64,000 nt of DNA. It comes from Larus michahellis (Eukaryota; Chordata; Aves; Charadriiformes; Laridae). A model generated the notes under the pieces. It was given only the letters and a program-made list of their open reading frames with translations, was not told the DNA's origin and searched no databases. The stretch is from assembly GCF_964199755.1 (NCBI RefSeq), contig NC_133903.1, positions 563,001 to 627,000 on the forward strand, given 5' to 3'. The position numbers were made by a program, and so were the translations under genes. How positions within the stretch are numbered: position 1 is the stretch's first letter; every line of letters starts with the position of its first letter. Below, piece by piece: positions 1-13,300 of the stretch.

Positions 1-3000
1 AACATGGACCCTAAGAAGGTAGAGAATTTTATTTTTTTCCCCACTTGTCAGGAATCAAGTTCCTGCTTGTAATATGCTCTATGACAAATACAGTCGTGTT
101 TTCTTAAGAAAACATTTCTGTTACTATAAGTTCACAGGCCTTATTCGTACATCCTGTAGCACACTGAGCAGAGGGTTAAATTAGAAGCAGTCATCTAGTC
201 GTTTGACAGTCATGTGTGCTTTTTTCGCTTAAGCAAACCTTTTTTGATAATGGAGGTTATTTATCAACAGTCAAATATGCCAGGTATTGATTGAGCTGGC
301 TTGCAGAAAGATGATTTATACCTGATAGAGGTGTTCTATGTTGATATGCCAAATGTAATTCTAAAAATATTTTAATGTTTGGTTATTAGTGAGGCCATTT
401 TTTTATGCCCTCCTATCTTTGTCTCTTTGAAAATACCTTTAACATGTTGTTTTTTAATTTGTTCCCATGTAGACTTTTAGATTTGCATATATAATTTCTG
501 TTTGTGAAAAAGGCGTGTATGAACATTTGTCTGTTTGTATAGATGTATACGTGTACCTATATGACTTGCACAAACCCCTGCAGGTAGAAGCTTGGTTACC
601 CATTAAAGAAGTCTCCCATGCATTTAGCCAAGAAGTAGTTCATTTCTCTGTGGCGCCTCTGCTTTTCTTAAATAATTGGTAACTTTCTGGAAAATTCAGG
701 GACCTGCACGTGCTCTTACAGACCTCCCCTGGTATATTTAAAAAAGCTGCTTTGGCATATTTGACATTTAGCCTTTACTTTTCATTTTACATCCTTCTTG
801 CTTTGTTTTACTGCCTTCTATTGTTTGTTCTTGGGATTTCATTTTGAATTTGTGAAGAGTCCTCTTTAAGGTCTTTTTAGAAATTGCTTAGCATTTGTTT
901 TTCTGTGTTAGTTGTTGACATGTTTATTTTCTTGTATTGAATTTAGTTACGTTTTGCTGGCTCTTCTGTAATATTCCAAGTTCAGTGACGGCTGCTGTTC
1001 TTCAGGCTGTTTTCAGTTTACCAGAAACACTCAAGTACTTTGAGAGACAAAACATTTTTGAGTTACTGACCATGTCTTCTATTTTTAATTTCCATTTTGG
1101 TGACTCTCTGACTTGGGTTCTGTTGAGGGCAGAATACCCCCAATATCCTTACAGTTTGCTGTTGTCCTCCAGCGCTCTATCCTAGAAGTCTGTGGCAAAG
1201 TCACAGAGTGATGTCAGATGCTTTCATTCCAATATTAACTATTTTTTGTTACTGTTCTTGTTGGATGAAATTATTTCTATAAATAGCTGCTGTGGCCGCA
1301 TTGCTAGTGCACCATAATTTAAACGTGGCAAACAGACTTACAGTACTAATTTCTTAATAATGAGTTGGTGGTGGCCTGCAGCAGCTGGCAGCTCTGAAGC
1401 TAGACCAGCTTGTTGTTCGCAGCTGCTACTTTGAATTACAGGCAGCTAAAATATATGTCCTTCTGATCTTGTGAGAGTTAACTTGGGGTCATTGCAAAAA
1501 GGATGCTTTTCGTTCACAAGTGGGAGGGAAGGTGGCCTCCGGGTTAGGAATGAGAAAGAACTGGGGTAAGAATACATGCGCTGAATCCCCCAAGTATTCT
1601 TTAAAGCCACATAACAGAGTTCTGATGTTTTCATATTAGCAGGAAAACAGTGAGGTAATTTTCTTTTACCATTTTTGTTTGAAGTCCTTGACATTTTCTC
1701 GCGTGTAACCCACCTATCTGTAGAGCAATCTCCCTGCCCCCACCCAGAAAACCCCCATTCAGAATATCTGTTTTGTGCAGTTATGTGGTGCGATAAATAG
1801 CGCGTACCTCGCTGTCTGGATCTGGTAGCTGGTGTGGGAAGGGCTGTAAGGGTAAAGTTTGTAAATGGCTTCAAGAATCCCCGTGCAGGGACACGCGGCT
1901 TGAGCTGCAGCTCTGGAAGTCAGTTCTGCCTGCGTCGGGCCCAGAGAATGAATTCTCTCTGACAGAGGCAGGGTTAAAGTAACTGCAAAATTTGTAATTA
2001 AGTTACTGTACAAGCTCTGAAATTAAAAGCAGATTTCATTGCACTGACTTAAAAAAAAATAAAATCTATGCAATATTTGTAGTCAATATTGAATATTTCT
2101 CTGGCCATGAATTTTGTGTGGGGAGGTCAGACGAGTACAGCTGTCTCCAGTCTCCGCAGTCTGCAGAAAGAAGATTTGCATCAAGACACAAGATAGCGTA
2201 GGAGTTGATGGGGATTTGGCTGACCTATTTTACCATTTATTCCAGACGCTGGAGTTGTTGTCCCAGACAAATTCCTTTTCCTGTCTATTTGACTTCTGGT
2301 CCTTTAACATCTTAAGAATAAAAAAGAAAAAAACAGGGGAAAAAAATCCAGAGAAAGGAAAATTAAATTGATTTTTGTAGTATGTTAAAGTATCTGCTTC
2401 TACACATAGAAATTTGTTTTCTGTGCTTCTAGTCATGTCCATTATTCTTTTCAGTAACTTGTACAACTTCTTATAACCTGTTCTGGACAGTCTGTTTACA
2501 CTGAGCGTGAATAATGCGGTCCAGGGGTTGAACAAGGGAATCTGCAACTGCTGTTCCTGATGTTTGCTGGGGGAAGGTTCTCTGTTGGTTGACAGAGCTG
2601 AGAAAGCTTTTTGAGTAACTTGGTGTGGGGAAAAAACATCGTGTTTCATAGTCAGATTAATTTCTTGTACAAATAGTTACCAAATAAGCTTTGAAGGGAT
2701 CGTTGCTGAGGAAAGCTGAGCTATGTCTCCTTCAAGGTAAAATGGATATATATTCTTTGCAATGAAATCATCTGTGTTCTGAAATGACTTACAAAAATAT
2801 TAAGTTGTCAGAGTCAGAATACCAGCCTGTCATTGAAATTAAGTTTTCAAATGATGATAAAATTGTTTTGAGAGAATTGCATTCCAGACTTTTTTTTTTT
2901 TTAAGAAAAAAGAGCTTCAAGCCTTATAACATCACAGTTCATTTTATTTCTTAAATTAGGTCATAAATTTGACTTTTTTTTGTCAGGCAGGTAATAATTT

Positions 3001-6000
3001 CATTATAAAAACCCAGAATCAACCAAACGGAAGGATAATTACTTTTTTGAATGTTACTGCAGGGCCTCCTGTGCTATGTCAAAAAATAATGGAATTTTCC
3101 CCAGGTGTAATGAAATAAAAAAGGACTATATTCTATTTGCAAAAATTGAAAAACTTCTACTATTTCTGAAATTATGAACTATTCTATCAGGAAATAAATA
3201 TTTGGAATAATTTATTAAGCTCTTCTGCGCATGTTTGGAATCCAGGGCGCAAAGGTTCCGTAGGGCTGCCGTTGCTGCGTTTCGCTGGCGTGCTGCTAAC
3301 AGCTCTGCGGAACCAGCAGGAGCAGCAGCGCCCTTGTTGGGGACTGTGGGGGGAAAGGAGCACGCTCTCCATGGCCTGCTGAGTGCTGGAGGGATGTCCC
3401 CGCCACCCTCTGCGTATTCCTTCTGTAACTCGTAGTCTCCTCTCTTCACCAGCTCGCAGGGAGCTCTCTGGGCATCCCCGGGGTGGGCCAGCTGTAGGGC
3501 CAGTAATTTCTGCAGACGGAGCAGCCCAGGGCTTGCCCGAGCGCCCGCTGAGGGAGGGGGTAAGACTCTGCTGGCTTTGATGGAAGCGCCGTGGTAGAAG
3601 CGTGGCTGGCTCGTGGACAGTCCTCTGTGAATAGTCCCGTTTACGGCTCTGTGAATAGTTCAGTGCCAGCACGGCCAGAAGTCGCCGATAACCCCGGTGT
3701 CGGCGCAGCCTCCTGTGAACAGGCTTCAGTAGCTTCATCCGCGACTTCTGCTGCAAGTCATGGCTTGATGTGTTGGGTTGCAGTTTGTAGATATAACAGA
3801 TGCGTTATTTTGTGTCGTGGTGGTAATTAAGTTATTCCTATGTAACTCTTCATTATATGATTTTACAGATTATGTCTCTGCAGACAATTATGCAATATTG
3901 GGAACAGGCCAACTCTCACATTAACTCCAAAGAGCAACGTGGAATCATTATTCAATTAATATTTGATATTTCTGTTGTTGAGGGATTCAAATTGCCACTT
4001 AGTACTTCTAGCCTTAAAAATATGTTCTCATCTTAATCTTCAAACTGGTACTAAATATTGCTTATCTAACTGAAAAACATTTGTTTACCATTTTATTGAA
4101 AAAAAAATAGGTCTGTAGGCTAATGTAATTTTTGATTTCTCTCTGTCAGTATATTAATATCAGATGTTATGACCAGTATTTACATAAATGCTTGTGGAAG
4201 AAAACATAACATTCCTTTTCCTCTGGAATTGTTTTTCCTAGGGAATACAGTTTCTGATAGAAAATGACCTCCTGCAGAACACTGCAGAAGACATTGCACA
4301 GTTCCTTTATAAAGGAGAAGGATTAAATAAAACGGTAATTGGAGATTACCTCGGTGAAAGGTAAAATAAAAGTACTGAAACTTTGTTTTCTTGAGTTTAC
4401 AAAGCCCACTTGGGGGTTTGGTAGTTCCCTTCCCCTTCACAGGCTGCACGAGAGCGCTGCTTTGCCGCTGACATCTGTAGACGCTACAGCAGGAAGTAAA
4501 ACTACTGCGGTATTGTGATAAGGTTTTTTTTCTGTTAGCTTGTTGTTCTTTTTAAATGGGTATATTGTGGAACGATACTTATTTCGTTGTAATGTACTAT
4601 TTTGAGAAAATGCCCTTACATTTGGCCGTAGTGCAGAATTTAATACCATAAGATTTTGGAATGCCTGAGAGTTGTATTGCATCAGTTCCGGTAACTCTTG
4701 ATACTGTGCCCGGACCAGGAGTGATTTACAGTCACTAATAACTGGATAGTAAAGAAATTGCTTATTAAAATGGGTAGTTCCTGGGACAATAGTTGTAAGC
4801 AGGTTTTAGTGTTGTCTTCTTCCCTGCACACAGACTTACTATTAGTAAGGGCGGCCACACCGTATCTTTATTGATCCTCGTACAATAAACATGCAACACA
4901 CTTATTTATGCATACTATTGCAAAACACAATTGAAATGCAAATCAATTCCATTGCTGTGCAACCTAGGAATTGATTTTGAAAAAGGCAGCAGAACGAGGC
5001 AGAAGCGAAGAGCGGGTTGAAGTATGTGTCTCTACGTGCCCGCACACGTGCTGGTCCAGATGCCGGTTACGGAGGTTTAAAAGTTGACTCATTTAGGATA
5101 TACTCCTGTAGCGATATGTTCCGGCAGATCCCATAATCTGTTTACAGCATCAGCAGCTTAGTTTGTGCTCAGCAATTTCCTCCTGACATCAATAGGGTTA
5201 ATGAAAGTTTTCACTGTAATATGTCTATTTTGAAAATAGGTCTTTGCTAGGAAGTTGCTGTACAGTTTATGTAGACATTTCAACATATTTTTTTTATACA
5301 ACAGCATTATGTTGTTTGTCTTGAATATTTGGGCAATCAGTATTATAAAATCACTTATATATTAATGTCCATAATTGCGAAACTGTAACAAAGCTTGTAT
5401 AAAGGAGTCTGTGTTCATTTTTGAGAGCTGTGTTGTACCTTGATATTGTCTTCTGAAATACTTCCAGTTTTTCTAGCCCTGTTCCCAGAACCCCTGCACT
5501 CGTGCAAAAAGGTCTTACCAATATGTGCAGGCCCACTGGAGTCATCAGTAATATTCGTGTGGCTATTTTTGGGTTCACATTTAAAGCTAAAGAACTGCTC
5601 GTTCTTTTGCATCCCTGGCAGGATACTGCTGGGCAGCACTGGGGTCTAAGCTGAAAATAGAGGGCAGCCCTTCTTAGTACTGAGTATGCATACAGATAAA
5701 TACGCAATTCGGTTAGATCTTCTGAATTTTTCAAGACTTAAACACAGACAAGTAGTGGTTATACTCAACAGCAAATTTGATCAGGGACTTTTGTATAAAT
5801 CTATCAACCGGATAGTAAAATCTTAGGAGAAGTTAAAAAAAATTAACATACTGCTCCTATTGCCAAAATGCAAAAGCAACCTATCCGTTTTAAGGAGCAG
5901 TTGAAGTAAAAACGAGATTTAAAATTATTTTTTGCTTTAAAAGGAACTTTTATTTAATGTATCCAATCAGTCTACTTTAATTGTGGGGTGGTTTTTTTGC

Positions 6001-9000
6001 ATATTTCTTCATTTCTGTGAATGGTGTAATTAATATGGTAATGGGAAGGCAAATGGTATTTCTGTCTGTCTTTTTTTTTTTTTCCCACTTACATGCATTA
6101 GTAAGGAGGGGTGGAGGTAAAGAGATGACAATCTGATTTTCAGGAATGTGTATGGACGTTTCAAGGTAGTCGGGTCTGGAACGGGGAATTGGTTCATCAT
6201 ACTCCTTGAACTGCAACATTAATTTCCTGGAATTCTGATAATTTTTATTCATCTTCATCTGAAAACAATGTATTAGGCTTTTAGGTCCCCGGGGTAAAAT
6301 GAAAACCCTGGGATAAAATAAAATGTGACAATTGAGGTGGTCTTAAGCTGCTAGTTTTGCTTTTGTGATTACCTCAGGAACAGGCTACTGAGTGATTTGT
6401 GCTGTGCAAATGGCAGTGCACGTTATAGACGAGTTTTTATTGAGCTGTGTGCTGTCTTTTGTCAAGGCATCAGCAGTCTCAGGACATTCTCTTTTACTTT
6501 GCCACTCCCGCTCAGGGGCCCATCATGAATTACTTCTGCATTCAACCTACATAGAGCTGAAGACAAGACTGGGATAGCGGGCAGAATGAAAGAACATTCT
6601 GCCATAAAGAGATATATTTTAAATTATTGACTTTTGTAAGTGTTAAAGCACTCAGCAAACTGAAAAAAAGTGAATGGTAAAATGGAACGAGATGATACCT
6701 AAAAACGTACAATAAATAAGGGATTAATTACATTCTGGAAAAGATTTAAGATTTCTTTATATGTGAGTAAGACTTCACTTACTTTATTTTTTTTTTTTAA
6801 GTGGCTTCCTAGACCTTTCATGATATTTGGCTTGTGTCTCTGGAGCTGTACTCAGCACAAGTATCGCTATTAATCCAGCCTATATTAAAACCTAGAAGAG
6901 CAAAAATTAGCTATAAGGCTAATATTTGTTCTGAATCACTGCTGCTTTATGTACATAGAAGCAAAATCAATATTGGGCTTAGAGTAACAAAGTACCCTAT
7001 TGAGCGCTCTCTTTTATTACACTCTTACGCCACTTTATTTCACTGCCCTGACAAGTAGTCACGCAGTTGAGTTATGCTTTACTAAATTTTGTGAGAATTG
7101 CTTTGTTTTGCCTGACAGAGCTGGTGTGTTTTTCTGTAAACAATGTGGGGACATCCTGATGAACGAGCAGTTCGTTTTACGGCCTTGCTGGTGGGTGTCG
7201 GCGGTTAGTCTGACCGCGCGGTTAGTCAGCAGCGCAGCGGATCCTTCCTGCTGGGTGCACACCTTTCTGTTTTCCGGTGGAGGCTGATGTGCAACATTCT
7301 GTCTCGGTGATGTATTTAGAGCACACCCTGCGCATTATAAACCTTTCATGCTTCTGGCGTGTGAGCGCAGTGACGGTGTAGACTAAATTCTGTCTGCATC
7401 CGAACAGTTTGGTGTTCCTCAGCTGGGTGGCCTGGCCCTGGCTGGATGCCCGGTGCCCCCGGAGCCCCTCCATCGGTCTCACACATGGGATAGTTTGGCT
7501 TTCATGTGTTGTGTGGCTAAAGAAATTAATCCTATATTAACCATTTTTTTAAGAGGTCATGACACTATTTCTGCAAAAGGCTTTTAACTGGATAGATTTG
7601 TCAGGTACCATCCCATATCAAGGCAGGTGTGGTAACAGTAAATGTGAAGCAAAGAAGGCCTGGCCATTTTCAGGTCATTTGTATAAGCAGTGCTAAAATC
7701 AGTTCAAGTGTACTGGCTCTTGCTAACCTACCGGCAAAAAAGGGCAAATTACTAGTATTCGGTATTAAAATACCTCTCAAATAAACGTGTGAACTATTTC
7801 TGATTACTTGATTTGATCAGTATGACTGTTTATTTCCTTGCTTTATTCTTGGAAGCAAATAGAGATAACTAACAAGTCTTTAAAGTTCAGAATTGTAATT
7901 TTCTATTTTCGTTTTTGTCTTTCATAGAGATGAATTTAATATTAAAGTTCTTCAGGCTTTTGTTGAACTCCATGAGTTCGCTGATCTCAATCTTGTACAA
8001 GCCTTAAGGTGAGTAAATTCTTTCTTTTTTTTGACCTGAGCTTCCTTTATGGAGTTGCACGTTCACATGAGTCACTGTGTTGATTTATGTGTCAGAAAGC
8101 TGATCTACGGCTCAGCACGATTATACGCGTTACTGTGCAAGTTGGCAGAGACAGCTCTGTCTTAACCCTTCCACTTGCTTGTGTGTGTGCTGCCTTTGAA
8201 AGTGAAAACTTTTAATTATTTCAGACAAGTACAAACAACTAAAACGTAGCTGTAACTCTTTGGTGTGCCCGCCACGTGTGGACATTTGAAGATCTGTTTT
8301 GTATCTTAGCAGAGAGATAGGTAAAAAACAAGCAAGCCCCTAACACAGGCAAATAACTCATTTTCTTCACTGCCGTCTTCTTTTTCCTTTCCTACCACCT
8401 CAACTTGTTCCTCTGGACGGGGAGGGGGGGAATCCCGCTGACCATAATCAGTGATTATGTTCAATTACAAACTTTGAATCAAGTAATTTCCTCCTTCTTT
8501 CCTCAGAGTTTCCCACTTTTCAAGTGAAAGAAAGTGTAATATCATAGCGTACTTTTTTCTTTTGCTGAGCTCGCAGTTTACTTGATTTCTCTGGGATGCC
8601 AGCATACAGTGACCTTGTGAAGTCCCTTCTTGTCTTGGTGGAAATCCGTAATAGATTTAGCAAATTGAGTTGATTTAGACTCTTCTGCCAGTTTCGTTGC
8701 CACAGGTGACTCCCTCCTGACCTCAGATAAATTGAAATGTCCGTGTGATCTTTGTCCCTGGTGCGGTGCCTTGTGATGTGGAGTCAGAACAGCTTTGCTG
8801 TGGTTGAGTGGTGTGGTGACCGTAACTTGAGCTGCCTGAGGCTTGCGCTAAGGAAGCCTTTTCTCTGGCTGCTGAGGCTCGTCTGGGAGGCTTCATATTC
8901 CTGTCTCTTGCCCTATTAACGCTAGGTTTGACTTTACTCTTTTTTAGCAGCTGCTACTATTAAATGTTTGTATTTTGGTAGCTTACAAAATTCGTGATCT

Positions 9001-10351
9001 GGGTTGGAACCTCGCACGAGGTGAGTAAAAGACAGTATGTAGAGCTGACAAACTAAAGATGGCCTGCGACACTTTAATATAATGTCCTAAAATGAAAACT
9101 GATGAAGACAGGAGTAAATGGTTTTATATTGGCACCCAGCGTACAGGGAATATCGAGAACTTGTTTTGCATGGCAGAGCATGTAACTTTGCTGGTTTAGA
9201 TAATTCTTTCTCTAAACAAGAAAAGAATAAGCGATTAAATTCATTGGAGCTTTTTAGCGCCACAGTGTGCCAAAAGTAATTTGTGAAGACTTCTGTCCTG
9301 TATGCATTCCAGCGTACCTGTATATAGAAATAGTGAGTTACGAATGTAAAAACTCTATTTCAGCTCATGCTGCTAAAGAGGAGCACAGATCTCCTGCATA
9401 TATTGCAAAATTACTGAGGTGATATCGTGCGTCTTTATTTTTAAGGTCTGGGTCTGATTCTTGTAGGGTGAACTTACACTAGACAGGCAGCACCTCTCTA
9501 AGCACTGGGGTTTTTCTTGTTGTTGATGCTATTTTTAAATGCTTGAGGAGTTCAAGATGCTAAGTGTTTTTCTATTCCTTGCTTCTCTCCCCTACCAGAA
9601 GTATTTTATGTAATGTGTCTTTTTACATCGTAAGTAAAGTCTAGCTGAGTGTTTATTGCTTTTAGTAGCCAGAAAACCCAGGGAGGAATGAACTGATTGT
9701 TTCCCCGTGGCATTCTCATGGCAAAAATGGGATGCATACAGAAAACTGTTTACTAGTCTGGAAAAAAGAGAGAGTCTCAGAATATGAACTGCCATATTAT
9801 CTTGCCTGATAGCATGCAGTGTTGCTGGCTGAATTACTGGGCTAGCCATCTGTGCATGTTGCTTTTATAATAGCTCCTGACTTGTGTGTTGAGAGATTGA
9901 GAACATATTTCTAGGATATTTTATATAGACATTGCAGGGTTTTTTTGATTTTGCTTCTGATTGTTAGTAATATATGCTTAATACATAAATAGTGGAATAA
10001 GACTAACAGCTACTCTTCCCTTCTCTAGGCAGTTTCTGTGGAGCTTCAGACTCCCAGGAGAGGCTCAAAAAATTGATCGTATGATGGAAGCTTTTGCTTC
10101 ACGTTATTGCCTTTGTAACCCCGGAGTCTTCCAGTCTACAGGTTAGTCACAGGAAACAATAGGAGTTCTTAAATGTGTGCATATTTATTATTTTAATTTC
10201 TTTTTTTTGGATCATGAGACATTTCTGAGAAGTGAGGAAATGCAACTGTCTAATCCTGTGCTTCCAGGAGGTGCAAGCTTATGGTCTGAATGCATTTCCA
10301 TTTAGAAAACTTCAGCATTTATATATATATATATTAAAAAAATATAGTATT

Positions 10352-10395
<44 letters not shown>

Positions 10396-13300
10396 CCCAA
10401 TTAAAGTTTAAAAAACACTTTAGAAATGTCACCAAAGATTTTGGCTAGGAACTGGAAAAGTAAGATTCTCAGGGGCTTAAAGGCAGAAGAGACCTACAGG
10501 CTGGGCAGTCTTGTCTGTCAGTGGTAAGGACTTTAGACCTCGTTATCTCCGTATCAAGGCCACCTGTACGTGGCTGTAGTATATCATCTAGAAAGTCATC
10601 CATTTTTGTTATGAGGACTGTATCCTTTCTCATTAGTTGTCTGCTCCACAATATTTTATCTCTGTTAGAACTGCACTTCAGTTTTCCATTGAATTACTTG
10701 GTTTAGAATTACTCAAGTCATAAAAGCTAGCAAAACTTTGTGACACTGTACAGAACGCCCGAGCATTCTGGCATTGTTGGTCTATTTAGTTACGTACACG
10801 CACAGCTTGCTTTTCGGCACTTAGTTTGAGGAATAAATAGGCTAGGAAAAGGTTAATGTGAAGCAGGTCTGCAACAGCTAGAGAGGAAAATACTTATTGA
10901 AAACAAAATGCTGAAAATGCAAACACGTTTTTCCTCTATTTAGCAGAGAGGTTTCCATCCTGCTTTTTCTTACGCAGGATCTTGTACTTGAATTCTGGGA
11001 GAATTTACTATAATCATAACCACGTCAAGAGGCATGATAAGATCTTCTTTGTCATCTTTTGATATTATTCAGTGGTGCTAGCCACCTCGTGTATGCCAAG
11101 AAATGGAGTCAATGTCATTTTCAGTCTGTTTAAATGCAGTTCAAGTGTTATTTTGAAGAGACTGTCTTTTCTCTTTGGAGAAATCCGTGGAAGGACTTTG
11201 AGTAGGACCAAGTCTCTTATAAGATCTACCAATATGATCTAGGTAAAAATCTGTGTGCAGAGAACATTTTGCCCAACAGCGTTTCAGTGTTTCAAGTAAA
11301 GTGTTACTTTAGTGTGATAGCAATGATTTCAAAGAGTTTTTTAAAAAAAGAGATAATTTGGATTCTCTTGTACAGTCTTTCTCATACTGACTTTTAATTT
11401 GAATTGTTACATATCTTTTTTTTTTTTTAGGCTTATTCCAACAGTTTAAAGAAAGATTTGAGATTTTGCTCTTCTGTATAGTGTTTAGGATTTTTTGACT
11501 ACCTGTTTATTTTATCAGTCAGAATGAGCTGTATAATCATTTTACAGGTTTGCGTCACAACACAGAGAAAGGTAAATCGTTTTTCAAATCTTATTTCAGA
11601 TACATGCTATGTGCTTTCATTTGCGATCATTATGTTAAATACCAGTCTGCACAACCACAATGTAAGAGATAAACCAACAGTAGAGAGGTTTATTTCTATG
11701 AATCGTGGAATTAACGAAGGCGGAGACCTTCCAGAAGAATTGCTACGGGTAAGTTAGACTGGGTAAGACAAGGCATTGCTTTGTGGTTTTAATAGGAAAC
11801 TTAGAAGCACATGCAACAGTTCTCAGGCAAATTTGTCACGGGAAAGTAAGAACATTTTCTAGCATGGATAACCACCCGAGTAGCTGAAAGAAGCAGTTTC
11901 TGATATTCACAGCTGCTTTGAGGTAGTTCTCCCTATCTTCAATCTGTTGTTGAGGAGAGAAGGTTCCAGAGAAGATACTCTGTATTCCTCTCTGTAGTTT
12001 GCTGATGGCAAAATTCTTGTGGAATCGGCTTTTTATGAAAAAAGAAAAAAAAGTAGTATTTCTGCATAAGCCAGAGAAAGCCAGAAAAAATAGTAAAAAC
12101 CATTGTTTCTTTATTGCCTCTCATTTCTTTCCATGTGTCTTGTGGAGCCTCCTCCTCTCCCTTCAGATACCAGTAAAAATACTTATTTCTCTAAGACAGT
12201 GCGATGGCCTAAACTGTTTTCTGAAAACCCAGGTTCATTTGGCAAAACTTGTACCAAATGAAACCTGAAGCTCAAACCTTTGAAATACTGAATCCTGAAG
12301 TTAAAGAAAAAATGTCTTTGTTAGGAGTGCTTATAAACTCTGTAAAAAGAGACACTTGTTTGTAGATGAAGTAGCTTAAAATGAAACTTAATCCAAGTAG
12401 TAAATAACAATTGAGATGGGATGGTCCAGAATGTTATGGACAGTATTTCCTATGCCTTTTATACAAATAGTCTGAGAAGCAATAAGATGTCCTGGTTGCG
12501 TTTTCTGTTAGACATTTATTAATGAGGTCTTTTTCCTTTTTTTTTATTCTTCTAGAATTTATATGAAAGTATTAAGAATGAGCCGTTTAAAATTCCAGAG
12601 GATGATGGAAATGATCTAACGCATACGTTTTTTAATCCAGATAGAGAAGGTTGGCTGCTGAAATTAGGTTAGTTATAAGGGCAGTTCTGCTGCTACGTGT
12701 TTGTTCGTTGTTGGCGTGTTTGCTGCCTCTGTGCCTGTCCGCTTCCTTGGGAAGGTAATAGGATTAACGTTGTACTTCGTATTTGAAAATGTATGAACCA
12801 AAATAAGTAACTCCTTTACATGTGAAGGTTGTTACTTCTCATTTTATGTGTCCAATTTAGCAATCTTGTTTCAAACTTTGGAGTTTTATTTCTGATCTAT
12901 GAGAAATAAAAACTCAGCGACAAAAAGGAAACGCCGTATGGTATTCACCATTTGCTCTGGCTGATAAATAACAACTAAGTCTCCATAAGGTCGTTTCAGA
13001 AAACTCTGTGATATTTCAATGGAGTTTTCTGTGTACAAAAAAAGGATGTCTCTTCAAATAGTTATTTTTGTATGTCTTTATTTTTCCATATTATTTGTGA
13101 GTTTCTCTTGGTTTGGTTTTGGCTATGATTTTTTAATGAGTGGTTTAAATGTGCCTTCTTGTTTTCCTTATGGCCTATGACCTATCACCTTTCTGTTCTG
13201 TGACTGGCTGTCTCTGCTTATTCTGCGTTAGGAGGTACGTATCTGATTGCTTTCCAGTCCCCTCCTTTTCAGTTGCTCATTCTTTTTATTTTCTCCCTCC

